From Flectonema sp. DT1601 (Eukaryota; Euglenozoa; Diplonemea; Diplonemida; Diplonemidae), in contig OZ025803.1 in assembly GCA_964019425.1 (NCBI GenBank), positions 310,001-374,000 on the forward strand: a stretch of 64,000 nucleotides of DNA, given 5' to 3'. The notes under the pieces were generated by a model. The model searched no databases and had not been told where the DNA came from. It was given only the letters and a program-made list of their open reading frames with translations. Of the stretch, positions 29,536 through 39,837 are shown one piece after another. The translations under genes were made by a program, and so were the position numbers. Position 1 is the stretch's first letter; each line of letters opens with the position of its first letter.

Positions 29536-29828
29536 TTATCGTACATAAGAACAATCCGAAAGAGAAAAGGAAAGAAACTACAGCCCTCTGAGAACACTAT
29601 TTTTTTAATTTATTTCCTGTTGCAAAGCTGCTGCAAGAATACTGCGATGCAGCTTTGCGATTGTAGTTGCGGTTGGCTATCGGCTGACTAATATCCGAGG
29701 TAACCTTGACCTTGTCAGGAGTTAACTCATTCTGTTGTTTTCATCATCTCTCAATTTTTATAACATCGAACCAATACTTGAATTAAAAATAAAAAGAAAG
29801 CCCAGTACTACAACTAGGAATCTAAATC

Positions 29829-31363
29829 TTACGAGCTAGTAGACTTCAGTCTACTAAGCTCTCTTTGAATCATCTCCATCGGGTCCTGTGAAGGCAAACA
29901 CGTTGCCCTTTGTACTTCTATCCACTCTCGGAACCACTGGATTCTGGCTTCAGAACCAGGTTCCATTTCGGCAATATTGGATGGCACACTCCACTCTTGA
30001 AGTTCCTCTTCGATATTAAATAGTGATATCGGACGTAAGTCCACATTCCTGTTTTTTTTTTTTTGTTTGTTTTATTCTTTTTCTGTTCATTTTTTCATTA
30101 CACGATTATGTTAAAGTAAAATTCACATACTCATTTTCCAACTCCCGCAGTATTTCGATACAGTCTTCTCGACTTCTGCTGATCGGTTCCTGTGATACCA
30201 ATCTATGTACCATATGATGAAGATCTTCATTTGAGAGAAGGTTTAGATCGCATCCGTTTTTAGTTGCATTCACTTCTTTGATGATTCTCTTCCTTTCACT
30301 TGTTATTTGGTCGAATCTGAGTTCAACGCAGCTCTCGACTGTCAAATTCGCCTGCTCACACATTCCTTCATACGCCATATAGAACTTTTTGTTGCCGGGT
30401 ATGCTCAGCCTTCCGGCCTCAATTGCGTGCTCAGGTAGCCCCTCGAAAGGAGACTCGCCTCCTAATTGGACAATCATAGCGCTGATGTTATCCTTGCTAC
30501 CTCTATGCATTGCTTCATCACAAACTGCAGCTGCGACTGCTGCGAGATCCTGTTGGTGGTTTCGTTATTGATATTGATAGAAGGAACTCAATTTCAAAAA
30601 AAAAAAATAAAGTAATTCAAACCTTAGTAGTTTCTAACTTTTCGTAGATAAATTCGATAACAGAGGCGTTGGAAAAGACATCACTTTCAAACACACCATC
30701 GCAAGCAAGAAGAACGATATCACCAGCCTCAGCATCGAAATGAGTGAATTCAGGAACAGCGATAACTTTACTAGCGAATGGCTGTCCCCGTCCTTTATAA
30801 GTTCCATCTCCGAAGGCACGACTGACAGCCAACGCACCGTCAACTCGGTTGTTGTGAACATGTCCTCCAGCTGCCTCAATTCTCTTTTTCTCGCCTTCCA
30901 AACAAGGTTTGTGATCCTCCGTTAGCGAGTACTCACTCTGATCTTTTTTTCTTCCCAAAACAACTCGAGAATCTCCTACGTTACCAACTTGTAAATGATA
31001 CCCGTCACCCTGTTTAATTGCGAACAGGAATGTTCCAGTTGAGCCTCCTTCTTTCCCACCTTGAAGGAATTCGTCATCGATTTGTAAAGACAAATCCCGT
31101 AACTTATCATCTGTTATTGGTATTATATTATCAGATATCAGTTGTGGAAACCGATCAGCGACATATTTACTGCAAAGTGGACCGCAATGGCCGTCAAAAA
31201 CCCCAAAGAATCCCCATCCTTCATCATCATTTGGCATCACTGTGTGAGCATCTTCCATCTTCTCTCTGTAACCATTCATAAAACCAACACCAATATGGAA
31301 TAGTTTTGTACTTTTCCTCTCCAATACTTTGGTGGTGACGGGTTTCGAAAGAATTGGTCCCAT
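29829..31363 (-). CDS. PP2C-family Ser/Thr phosphatase, copy 1
   Basis: Exons 30623-31363, 30131-30549 and 29829-30048 (introns 73 and 82 nt) give 459 aa. The PP2C signatures are complete: GFMNGYREKMEDAHTV, FFGVFDGHCG (metal-binding DG), GSTGTFLF, VGNVGDSRVVLGR, LTEDHKP, AVSRAFGDG, VLLACDGVFESD and RGSKDNISAMIVQL. The start MGPILSKPV has Gly2 in a myristoylation-like setting, as in many protist PP2Cs, suggesting membrane attachment. A ~150-residue C-terminal extension beyond the catalytic domain is shared only with copy 2 and has no known domain. The enzyme is a Mg2+/Mn2+-dependent phosphatase; its substrate is unknown. It and copy 2 arose by tandem duplication, and a 134-nt block is identical between them. 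Confidence 0.92.
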
Positions 31364-32284
31364 TTTATTAGGTTCTGCCGGTCAAATAATAAAACGCCGG
31401 TCCTTTGGAAGGAAAAAAAAAAAAAATTAAAATTAAAATTAGCTCACAAAAAAGTCTTCTCCACAAATAAATTGATACCTCGAATTACCATCTCTCGAAT
31501 GCTTTTAAAAGAGAATAAGGTCTCCAATAAATTACAGACCAACATATTTAAATATAAAAATGATGACTAGCCACAGGTATTTATATTTACGGGCGCGGTG
31601 GGTCACAGCCTCTTCTCTCTTCCCCCCCCTTTTTTTTTCCCCTTCTCCATAAACCTTATTACAAAAAGTAGGGTTGAAACTCCGGTCAACCTTAGTGAAA
31701 CGAAAGAATATACACCGTTTCGTTTAGAATCGCACATATTCGAAGTTAGACGACTGAATGAAGGAACTGACATTCGATGTGTTGGTAGAAGAACCTGCAT
31801 AGACATTGTTACAGCTGAACTTCAATTATCCTTCTTGATTACCACAAAAAGGGGAACAACTTGCTTGGCAAAGACGGGAAAAAAAAGAAAAAAAAAATGA
31901 AACGGAAGAGCTCTCCACTTTTATAATTTCTTTGTTTTAAACTTTACTTAATACGGAACGGGGGAGGGGAGGGGGAAGACAGGAAACAGTCTGACAAATT
32001 TAACATTTCGCTACTAAAACAGATCAAAAGAGCGCAAAACTTCGATACAGCAGCAAAGAAAAGTCCACACATCTTGTGGAGAACAGTAAAACTAAAAATA
32101 AAACAAAAGAAATGCTGAAAGGTAACTGCGAAAAAGCTTCGCAACACAACAATGAAAGTAATTCAAATTATTAATATCTCACTATTAAAGCTCTTGACTG
32201 CACTTGTGGCTGTTTTAAGAAACAACCAGCTGAAGGCTTTTCGTTAATCAGAATATCACTTTGCGTAGTGACGTCTTAACGAAA
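31364..32284. other. Intergenic DNA between the two PP2C genes
   Basis: About 920 nt with A and T runs and no supported gene. A GGCGTTTTATTATTTGACCGGCAG acceptor-like site ends 12 nt before the start codon of PP2C copy 1. Position 31591 begins a GGGCGCGGTGGGTCAC motif discussed under rejected items. Confidence 0.5.
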
Positions 32285-33876
32285 TCAGACCTTCCCTCTC
32301 ATGTTCATCAGCTGAAGGGCTAACTTCGCATAGTTGGAATCGTGTTTTTCTATCCCGTCAATCCAATTCCTAAACCAGTTTGTTCTGTCATCTGATCCTC
32401 GTTCCATTGCTGCAATCTCTGCAGGAACACTCATATGCCGCTGTTCAGCTTCCAGTTGTTGTACGAGTGGTGGACGAATATCCCTGTTTTGATATTTGTT
32501 ATTTGCTGCTCAATTCGAGATTACTTCCTTTTCCCTCCAAATTAAAAGTTCAACATGGATAACTAATAAAATATAATACAACATACACATCCTTCAATCT
32601 CATCAGTTCTGATATCTTCTCCTCTCGAGAGATGTCTGCTCTGATGTTGTTCGCCTGTTCGGTTGTTTGTTGTGTTCAGTTCCGTATTACGTTCTGACAG
32701 TAAGCTATCTGAAGAATATAATAATTACACACCTTCGCAACATGAAGAAGGTCAATTTCTGAGAGAAGGTGAAGGTCGCAGCTCCTGTCATCACAATTAG
32801 TTTCTTCACATTTTTCTTTCAGTTTTTCAGCGACCTGATCGAAGCGCATTTCAAGACATCTACCAAGAGATAATCCTGCTTGGTCACACATCATTTCATA
32901 TGCTGCTACGAATTTTGCATTGCCCGGCATTGCCATCGGACCTGCGCGCACTTCATGTTCGGGGCGACCAGTTGGTTGTAAGTCAACTCCTAATTGGACG
33001 ATCATGGCACTGATGTTGTCCTTACTTCCTCTCTGCATTGCTTCATCACAGATGGCGGCAGAAATGTGGGCGAGGTCCTGTGAGTGATTGTTTTTATTGA
33101 AGTGTGATTTCAAAATGAGAAATAACCACAACAGGGTGACATCATACCGTACAAGTGTCGAGCTGTTTAAAAATAAATTCTACAACAGAGGAGTTCGTGA
33201 AGGCGTCATTCTCGAACACACCGTCGCATGCGAGGAGTATAAAATCTCCGACCTCGGCATCGAAATGCATGAACTCGGGAACAGCGATAACTTTGCTATC
33301 GTACTGACCGAGTTGTTTGTAGTTTCCGTCACCAAAGGCGCGGCTGACCGCGAGACCACCGTCCACACGATTGTTCTGGACGTGTCCTCCAGCAGCTATA
33401 ATACGCTGCCGCTCTTCTACATTAATTGGTTTGTGATCTTCAGTAAGCGAGTGTTCACTCCGATCGCGTTTCCTTCCCAACATAATTCGAGAGTCTCCTA
33501 CGTTAGCAACTTGTAGATGGAACTTATCTCCAGATCTGCTCACAAATACGTATGTTCCAGTTGAGCCTCCCTCTGTTTCACTTTCTAAAAACTCTTTGTC
33601 TATTTTTAAAGATAAATCTCGTAACGCATCGTCAGGTATGGGATTCTCTATCAATTCTTCGAATCGAGCTGCGACATATTTACTGCAAAGTGGACCGCAA
33701 TGGCCGTCAAAAACCCCAAAGAATCCCCATCCTTCATCATCATTTGGCATCACTGTGTGAGCATCTTCCATCTTCTCTCTGTAACCATTCATAAAACCAA
33801 CACCGATATGGAATAATTTAGTCTCCTTGCGCTCCAAGACCTTCGTCGTTACGGGTTTCGGTAATATTGGCCCCAT
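32285..33876 (-). CDS. PP2C-family Ser/Thr phosphatase, copy 2
   Basis: Four exons: 33148-33876, 32733-33077, 32587-32654 and 32285-32483, with introns of 70, 78 and 103 nt, giving 446 aa. The catalytic motifs match copy 1 (MEDAHTV, FDGHCG, VANVGDSRIMLGR, AVSRAFGDG, LLACDGVFEND, RGSKDNISAMIVQL). The C-terminal extension aligns with copy 1 (VDIRPPL against VDLRPIS, then a shared tryptophan-containing segment). The first and last introns occupy the same places as in copy 1; the middle one (32655-32732) is extra, so one intron was gained or lost after duplication. The start MGPILPKPV again suggests N-myristoylation. Its ATG is preceded by a purine-rich leader without a CAG acceptor-like site, unlike copy 1. 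Splice sites were chosen by paralogue alignment. Confidence 0.92.
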
Positions 33877-34599
33877 TTTTTTTTCTTTTATTTGTCTTTC
33901 CTCACTTTCTTTTTTTTTCTCCTTATATTATTAGTAGCTCAATAACGTACTGTTGTGCGAAATTGTGAAATTAGCCAGCCAGATACGTAGCACTAAATAT
34001 GAGGATCTGAAAGGGGAACATGAGAACGATAACAAAAAAAAACTAATAAAACGAAACCATTCTTTTTTTAAACAAACTGTGAGCGTATTGCTCTTGTTGT
34101 CCGATACAAGTCCATTCTGTCATTGAAATAAAAATAAAGAAATAATTCATCAGAATTCCAAGTTCCATACTAATCCACCAGCTAGCTTTGGTGGATAAAT
34201 TCAAACTAACACACGGGATTGAGTGAAGCGAAGGCAACATTGTCTTGTTAGAAACACAAGCCTCCAGGAGTCCGCTTTTTTATCAGCGATATCTCTCTTT
34301 TGCAGAACAGGACGTGAGAACACCATCTCGTATCTTAATCATCCTTCTTTGATGATACTTTCTCTTCTTCTTTTTCCCCTTCACCATCTTCTGCCAGTAT
34401 GAGGGAGAAGAACCTTTTTTTGTGTTTGGTTGGTTTTTTTAAAATATCTTTTTTAAATCTGACTTATACTGAACTGAATATGAAATTAAAAAGAATTGGC
34501 TTTATCTTCAACTATACAGAAAATAATGATATAACACTGTGATTTTTTGTTTGTGCACGAAACCGTGAACCGACTTAAACTGATAAAGCTAAAGGAGGT
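33877..34599. other. Intergenic DNA, no gene recognised
   Basis: About 720 nt of AT-rich sequence between PP2C copy 2 and the Pkr1-like gene. Nothing coding or structural is supported. Confidence 0.55.
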
Positions 34600-34914
34600 T
34601 TACGTGTGCTGCCAACATTCTTTTTCGTTCTTACAATACTTGTTAAATGCAAAAAATAAAAATACAAACCAATTTGTCGAAGCCACCAATCCAATATAAA
34701 AGAAGGTCATGATATACAGATGAATATTGTTTCTGTCTGCGAATATCATCACTGCCAGTACGAGACCGAGAATTGCAAAAATAACATTTAAAAAACTGCA
34801 CATCTCAGCAGTCAGGGAACTCCCTGGTGTCAGAATGTTTTGAACCACCTTTCCCATAAATCCGACAGGTGCCTCTTCCTCTTCTTGTTGCTGTTGTAGC
34901 TGTTTATCAGTCAT
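34600..34914 (-). CDS. Pkr1-like small ER membrane protein (V-ATPase assembly)
   Basis: Single exon, 104 aa. After an acidic glutamine-rich N-terminus it shows the Pkr1 family pattern: a conserved stretch ending in the F/L-TPG-S/T motif (VVQNILTPGSSL) followed by two transmembrane helices, here LNVIFAILGLVLAVMIFA and FYIGLVASTNWFVFLFFA, with a short charged tail. In yeast Pkr1 resides in the ER and helps assemble the V0 sector of V-ATPase. Length and topology fit the family (yeast protein 122 aa). The start is supported by a CTTCCAACAG acceptor-like site about 20 nt upstream. The assignment rests on the NILTPGSS motif and topology. Confidence 0.65.
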   Translation of the reverse strand: MTDKQLQQQQEEEEAPVGFMGKVVQNILTPGSSLTAEMCSFLNVIFAILGLVLAVMIFADRNNIHLYIMTFFYIGLVASTNWFVFLFFAFNKYCKNEKECWQHT

Positions 34915-35464
34915 GTTTCTTATGTTTCTTTTTATCTGTTGGAAGAAACAAATAAGTATTAATTTCTGACTTCTGACTTCTCTCTCTCGACATGAAGTAT
35001 TAAATACCTATTTTGATAAGTATTATAAAATGAATATAAGAAATCATCCAAACAAGAGACACGGAATTCAATTGAACTTATCGATGGATAGAACACAACG
35101 ACGTGGCAGGACTAGTGAAGACAATGAAGACTAACATATCAACACAACAAGAGGGGTACGTGTGGGGAGGGTAATCACTTCTTTCAAAACACCTTTCTCA
35201 TATTCAGTTCTTCACTACTTGGGGGGACACACCGGGGAATGGACAAGCAAATAAAAAGACAGAAAATAAATGAAACACTTATACATCGTTATCGTTTTCT
35301 TTTTTTCACTTCTTTTTTTTTTTCTTCCACTTCTATCTCTTGATTCTGTTTCAGTATCGTTTCCTATTTCTTCAATTCTTTTTGAAAAGAGTTTTCTTTT
35401 TAGTTTTTCATATCCCGTTGTCAGAAAGTCATCCGAAATCGGGAAAACAACGTTTCTTTGTTTT
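34915..35464. other. Intergenic DNA, no gene recognised
   Basis: About 550 nt, with a T-rich section at 35285-35410. No gene or structured element is supported. Confidence 0.5.
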
Positions 35465-35708
35465 TTACCATAGATCTTTGCGTTTGGTACTGTTTCTGTA
35501 CCTCACCGTGGAAGAACTACCAGCATGGTGAGTCAGCCTTCCATTTGATTTCTCTATTTTTTTATATTTTATTGAAAAACTAAAAAAAAAAAAGAAAACT
35601 ACTTTTCTTGCTTGCACGCCGCAATCGTAATCCAACAGCAACAATACATTACGGACAAGTGATATGTTCATAAAGTCATTATCGATACTTACGTGCTCCA
35701 CGTGGCAT
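35465..35708 (-). CDS. Possible two-exon basic micro-protein (34 aa)
   Basis: A 16-nt first exon (35693-35708, MPRGA...) ends at a textbook GTAAGT donor. Joined to 35465-35553 it gives an exact 35-codon frame ending in TAA. The product is small and basic (KSNGRLTHHAGSS ... NSTKRKDLW). The intron would be 139 nt, longer than most here. I recognise no family, and the very short first exon makes the model fragile. It lies in the same orientation as all its neighbours. Confidence 0.35.
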
Positions 35709-36398
35709 ATTTCGATTGAGTGAAACCAGTGAAGGTGATAGGGACGTTGTGTTTCTTTAAAATAGCTCTTGTTCTGCCCGTGACAATGGGACAGAGTGAA
35801 GCAAAAAAAAAAAAAAAAAAAAATTGCGCCTCGTCGTCCTCCATAGCAAAGCCATTGTCGGTCCGCTTAATTCAAAAAAATTAAAAAAATCGGTTCTAAT
35901 GTTTCGGTTCTTGTGTCACGAAAACCCTGAAAAGACTTGAAATCAAAATAACGGCGTTTTCTCATAAAAGTTGAGTATCTGAAATAATGAATTTCACGAA
36001 GTCGAGTCACGAAGAAAAAAACGTGAGCAGAATTACAGCTATCGGGTATTGAAACAAACACCTGATGTCCTGTGATCAAGTGTTTATTTTATTTCGTTCT
36101 ATTGCTGCGGAGGAGTTCCAACGAAGTACCATCTCCAAATGACAGTACAATAAGCGATGTTCCTCACACGGATACCATGTTCGGGGAGTTGCTCGATAAC
36201 TTCCTAAGATGGTCAAAATAATGCGCACACAAGTACAACAGGCTGGAGTCAAAACAGAAACGCGTTCAGACGACTAAAAAACAATAAAAATAACGAAACG
36301 TGACGTGGCGAAGTGTGCAGCTTCGCAGGTCCCACAGCCCGAGCGACATCGAGTTTAGCAGTCCAGCAATGAGGTTTGATCACCTTCTCTGTTCGCTC
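35709..36398. other. Intergenic DNA with one exon-like stretch
   Basis: Between the micro-protein candidate and Vps26. Apart from the exon-like stretch at 36099-36203 (separate entry), I see only A runs (35801-35822) and no gene. Confidence 0.4.
36099..36203 (-). CDS. Possible terminal exon of a small unknown protein
   Basis: A minus-strand stretch of exactly 35 codons runs from a CCATCTTAG acceptor-like site to a TAG stop and reads like protein: EVIEQLPEHGIRVRNIAY, then a tryptophan-rich end (VIWRWYFVGTPPQQ). A helix followed by an amphipathic or membrane-facing segment would fit a small organelle membrane subunit, but no family is recognised. The upstream exon could not be found; the short interval before the Vps26 stop offers only weak candidates. 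Confidence 0.3.
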   Translation of the reverse strand, partial: EVIEQLPEHGIRVRNIAYCTVIWRWYFVGTPPQQ

Positions 36399-37690
36399 TT
36401 AGTTGGTGTCGTCGTCATCTTCTTTTTTCGGCTTCTTGCCTGCCCCCGGCCGCCGAAGGGTCTCAACGTCGATCACCATCGGAGTCGGTGCTTCCTGTCC
36501 CCTTCTTCTATAGATCGTAACCTCTTGTTGCTTGAAGTACCTTTTTGTTATTTTTTGTTGTTTGACTTTCTGCTAATCCGCGGAAAAAATGATGAGCAAC
36601 AGTAAAAGGAATGAAATAAACAAACCTCTTACAATCTGCAGTAACAAGCACCAGGTTAACAAAGTATTTGACGGAGAAGATCCCATTTACTGAAATGTAA
36701 GTTGGAGTCAATCGAGGGATGCAGTTGAGGTAAAGACGAATTGGAACGACTTCTCCAGGTACAGGAAGCCCGTCCATAATTTCAAACTTTTGCAGCGTTT
36801 CTGTTTCAAATTGGTTCTTCTCTGCTGCTGATCCTCCGATATACTCCCTCCTGACAAGACTTACCTCTCCGCATTGGAGATCTAGTTTCGCAACCTTAAA
36901 GCCGACCTGTTTTGTATTTTGTTACTCGTTTCGGGAGTGATAGTTTGACAATGTAGAACTAGTAATAAACTTCGTATTAAATCCGAAAAATAACAGATGA
37001 GTGAAAAAGTATAATGCAAACCTGTCCGATGATTGTTTCCTTGCAGTGGAAGATCTTCTTCTCGTACTTGAATTCAATGTGAAGAACATCGTCGACACCG
37101 ACCTCCATTCCAACACCCTTTTGCATGTTTGCTTCTCTCTGGTAAGGTTTGTCTTCACTTCTGTCTTTCATGTCCTGGTATTGATTTTCAATTTTAGAAA
37201 CCCAAATTTCCTCCTCGAACTTGATATCCAACATCGATCTCTTAATTCTCAATCTGATGAAGTACTGAACCTTCGCACAGATCCCCCGGTAGCTCTCGTG
37301 GTTCTTAATCGCGTCGAAGTTGAATTTAATTGGGGTGACAGCACTCAGAACACCTCCTTCTTGCTGCATCTTTTGTTCTTGTCTTACGAATTCAGTCTTC
37401 TGCTCCTTGTCAGTGTTGGCAGTGATGACTCCGATGAACTCTAAAGTGATTCCAGAGTGAGTTAGTCTTCCACTTGGTCGCAGTTCTAGAGTACCTTCGA
37501 CAGGGTCTTCGTTGTTAAACATGTGCATCTTTTGTGTTGTTAAATCAGTTCTATCATCAACCGCTATCATATCATTCTCAGACTTTCCTTTAAACTGCAA
37601 TGAGATATCACATCCGTCAACTTTCTTCATCAACTTTGAGAGAAACCCTCCCTTCTTCTTCTCCTCAGGCGCCTTCTGTGACTGCAACAT
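36399..37690 (-). CDS. VPS26: Retromer subunit Vps26
   Basis: Exons 37022-37690, 36626-36906 and 36399-36540 (introns 115 and 85 nt) give 363 aa. The arrestin-like fold of Vps26 is recognisable throughout: HSGITLEFIGVI, FNFDAIKNHESYRG, VQYFIRLRIKR, MEVGVDDVLHIEFKYEK, YEIMDG-type FEIMDGLPVPGEVVPIRLYL, FSVKYFVNLVLV, and RYFKQQEVTIYRR across the last junction. It forms retromer with Vps35 and Vps29 and recycles cargo from endosomes to Golgi or plasma membrane. Compared with human VPS26A (327 aa) it has a short basic N-terminal extension and a lysine/aspartate tail. Both splice junctions restore conserved motifs. A TCTCTCAACAG site lies 19 nt before the ATG. Confidence 0.95.
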
Positions 37691-37975
37691 TGTTGTCTAT
37701 TAAGAGACCTGTTGAGAGAGGAGTTATAAAATATGTTTCTTACTTGCGGTTGTAATACTGTTCCCATTCATTAGGTCTACCTGCTAAAATAGAAGTTATG
37801 GAAATCACTGAGAGCTAAACAGAAACAAGGTTTCGTCGGATTAAAAAAATCCAACACCGTCTAGAAAATGGGAAGGGCTTTTCCCACGAAACGCATTCGA
37901 AAGTTTCTTGCAAGTGTTGTGTGAACACACACAGCTTCCTGCAAGGTAGTTATACAAGTGTCTGTTGATCAGCTG

Positions 37976-38908
37976 TTATTGTACACGATGGATGCTGACG
38001 GGAGGATTCTTTGGGTTCCCAAAGAAACTAAAATGTTTCTTCGCCGTCTTTCTAAATAGCTTTCGACTCAACAAGAGATATGCGATGTCAAGTATCCGCT
38101 CTGCTTCTTTAATTAAAGAAGATTCGGGTTGGGCAAAGCAAAGCAGGTCAAGACCGACCTCGAGACCATGACCAAAGTCACATTCGTCATTTGCAATATC
38201 AACAAATCGATACAAGTCATCGAGTTCCTCGCGATCCTTCTTTCCGATCTTCCCGCTGAGTTCTTTTTTAAATAGTGTCTTCAATTCGCTGTTTTCAAAT
38301 CCTAACTCACGATAACCAACATCTGACTTAAAGGGGACAACAATCCCAAGTTTTGAAAAACAGGCCGCTAGCTGCTGCTTCTCCCTCTTTTTTAAGAGTT
38401 TCTTCAAATCGGCCTTCTTTTCCACTGGGAGTGATAATTCCTTCATTGCTGTTTCGCAGTAGATCTGTTGCATCGATCCATCTTCAGAAAGTCTGGAGAG
38501 TACTGATAACAGAGAACTTCCTTCGATTGAGAAGGTGTACTCATTCTGGTCACCTTTTACGACATTAACGGGAAGAGTCTTTTCCGAATCTCTGAAGTAC
38601 CCGAAGTGTGTTTTGGGTCTGTTTGTTGTAGAATCAGTGAGTACGGTCATTACTTCTGGGGGATCATACTTGTATCTCCATTGCATGTGGAGGTCAACAC
38701 TTGAGTCTAAGTCTCCGTTTAAAACTTCGAAAGGCCCGACTAATCTAACTCCAGCAGACTCACTGAACGCCTCTAGCGGACTCTTTGAATTCAGTTCCTT
38801 TGCGATCTTATAAATCCGAGAGATCTCCTCTGGCATCTCCATCTCATAGGCGTCCTTCAGAGTCAGCGTATCATCTGAAGGCTGTTCGTGACCTTTCTTT
38901 GGAGGCAT
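37976..38908 (-). CDS. HPF1: Histone PARylation factor 1 (HPF1)
   Basis: Single exon, 310 aa. Strong family matches: RLVGPFEVLNGD, MQWRYKYDPPEVMTVL, HFGYFRDSEKTLPV, GIVVPFKSDVGYREL and IANDECDFGHGLEVGLDLLC. In human HPF1 the glutamate of the NDEC motif (Glu284) completes the PARP1/2 active site and switches ADP-ribosylation to serine; the equivalent here is Glu242. Arg200 in VGYREL corresponds to human Arg239, which contacts PARP1. The N-terminal zinc-finger-like part of some relatives is absent. A PARP1/2 partner must exist elsewhere in the genome. The ATG follows a TTATCCCAACAG acceptor-like site by 20 nt. A WWE-domain protein, a possible ADP-ribose reader, is encoded 13 kb away. Confidence 0.95.
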   Translation of the reverse strand: MPPKKGHEQPSDDTLTLKDAYEMEMPEEISRIYKIAKELNSKSPLEAFSESAGVRLVGPFEVLNGDLDSSVDLHMQWRYKYDPPEVMTVLTDSTTNRPKTHFGYFRDSEKTLPVNVVKGDQNEYTFSIEGSSLLSVLSRLSEDGSMQQIYCETAMKELSLPVEKKADLKKLLKKREKQQLAACFSKLGIVVPFKSDVGYRELGFENSELKTLFKKELSGKIGKKDREELDDLYRFVDIANDECDFGHGLEVGLDLLCFAQPESSLIKEAERILDIAYLLLSRKLFRKTAKKHFSFFGNPKNPPVSIHRVQ

Positions 38909-39837
38909 TTCTTTTTGTCGAAGGGTCTGTTGGGATAAATGAAAGTAATTTCATCAGTATACACAGTCAGGGATTATCATAAAATAGAGAACTGAATTCT
39001 CTTTTTTTCTAAGAGAAATCAAATGAATGCGTAAAGAATGAATTAATAAAATCACTTTTTTAGGATAATTTTTTTTTTCCCCCTTCCCTACTTTAGAAAT
39101 TTCTTCAAAAGTTGTTATAAAAGTAATTTAAAAAAAAAAAAAAAAAACAACAACAACAACTTCGTGTTTGTAGCCCTCAGAGAAGGCACTCTAATCAAGT
39201 CCAGTGGAGAAAGCTATCCTTCAGATACTGTTAAGCATTGTGCCATTTTAGAAATAAATTAAAAAAAAGCGCCTAATAAGTGCTGGGCACTGCCATAACT
39301 GTATTGATTTAGATGTTAGAAACTGTACTACTCTAACGTATCAGTTTCACACTAATTATTTTCGAAAGGTTGCCGATTGTATGTTTCTTACCGTCCGGTC
39401 TACAAACAGCCTTCTAAGGTGAGTATACAAAGTATGTTAGTCACCAGATGGAACACATAAAATCAGAAAAAAATGTTTGTTGTTTTTGTTTGTTATTTAC
39501 AATCGGGAAGGGAATGGGATGGTGTAACGAGTTGGGGGATGGGGATTGTTTTTAAAAAAAAAAAAAAAAAAATACTTCATTCTTATCACACGACACACGA
39601 CAATTTAGAAAAAATAAACCGGCCAGAAATGCCATCAAATTCTTAAAAATCGAAGTAATCTAAAATACCAATTACTACTCCCAACTGATGTCTTTATTAG
39701 AAATTAGACTTCCGAAACTAAAGTACTGTCCGATGACTTGCATCTGACTTACGGTGATGTTAATTTATCTTTATCAATCTGTTTGTTGTTAATGAGTAAG
39801 GAATGATATTTCGTTAAAAAACAAAAGTAAACAACTT
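38909..39837. other. Intergenic DNA, no gene recognised
   Basis: About 930 nt of AT-rich DNA between HPF1 and the CFAP52 stop codon, with A runs at about 39130 and 39555. Nothing supported. Confidence 0.55.

Noticed and set aside
31591-31610. GGGCGCGGTGGGTCAC resembles the start of Alu/7SL RNA
   Set aside because: The similarity stops after about 16 bases and the rest of the 7SL Alu domain is missing.
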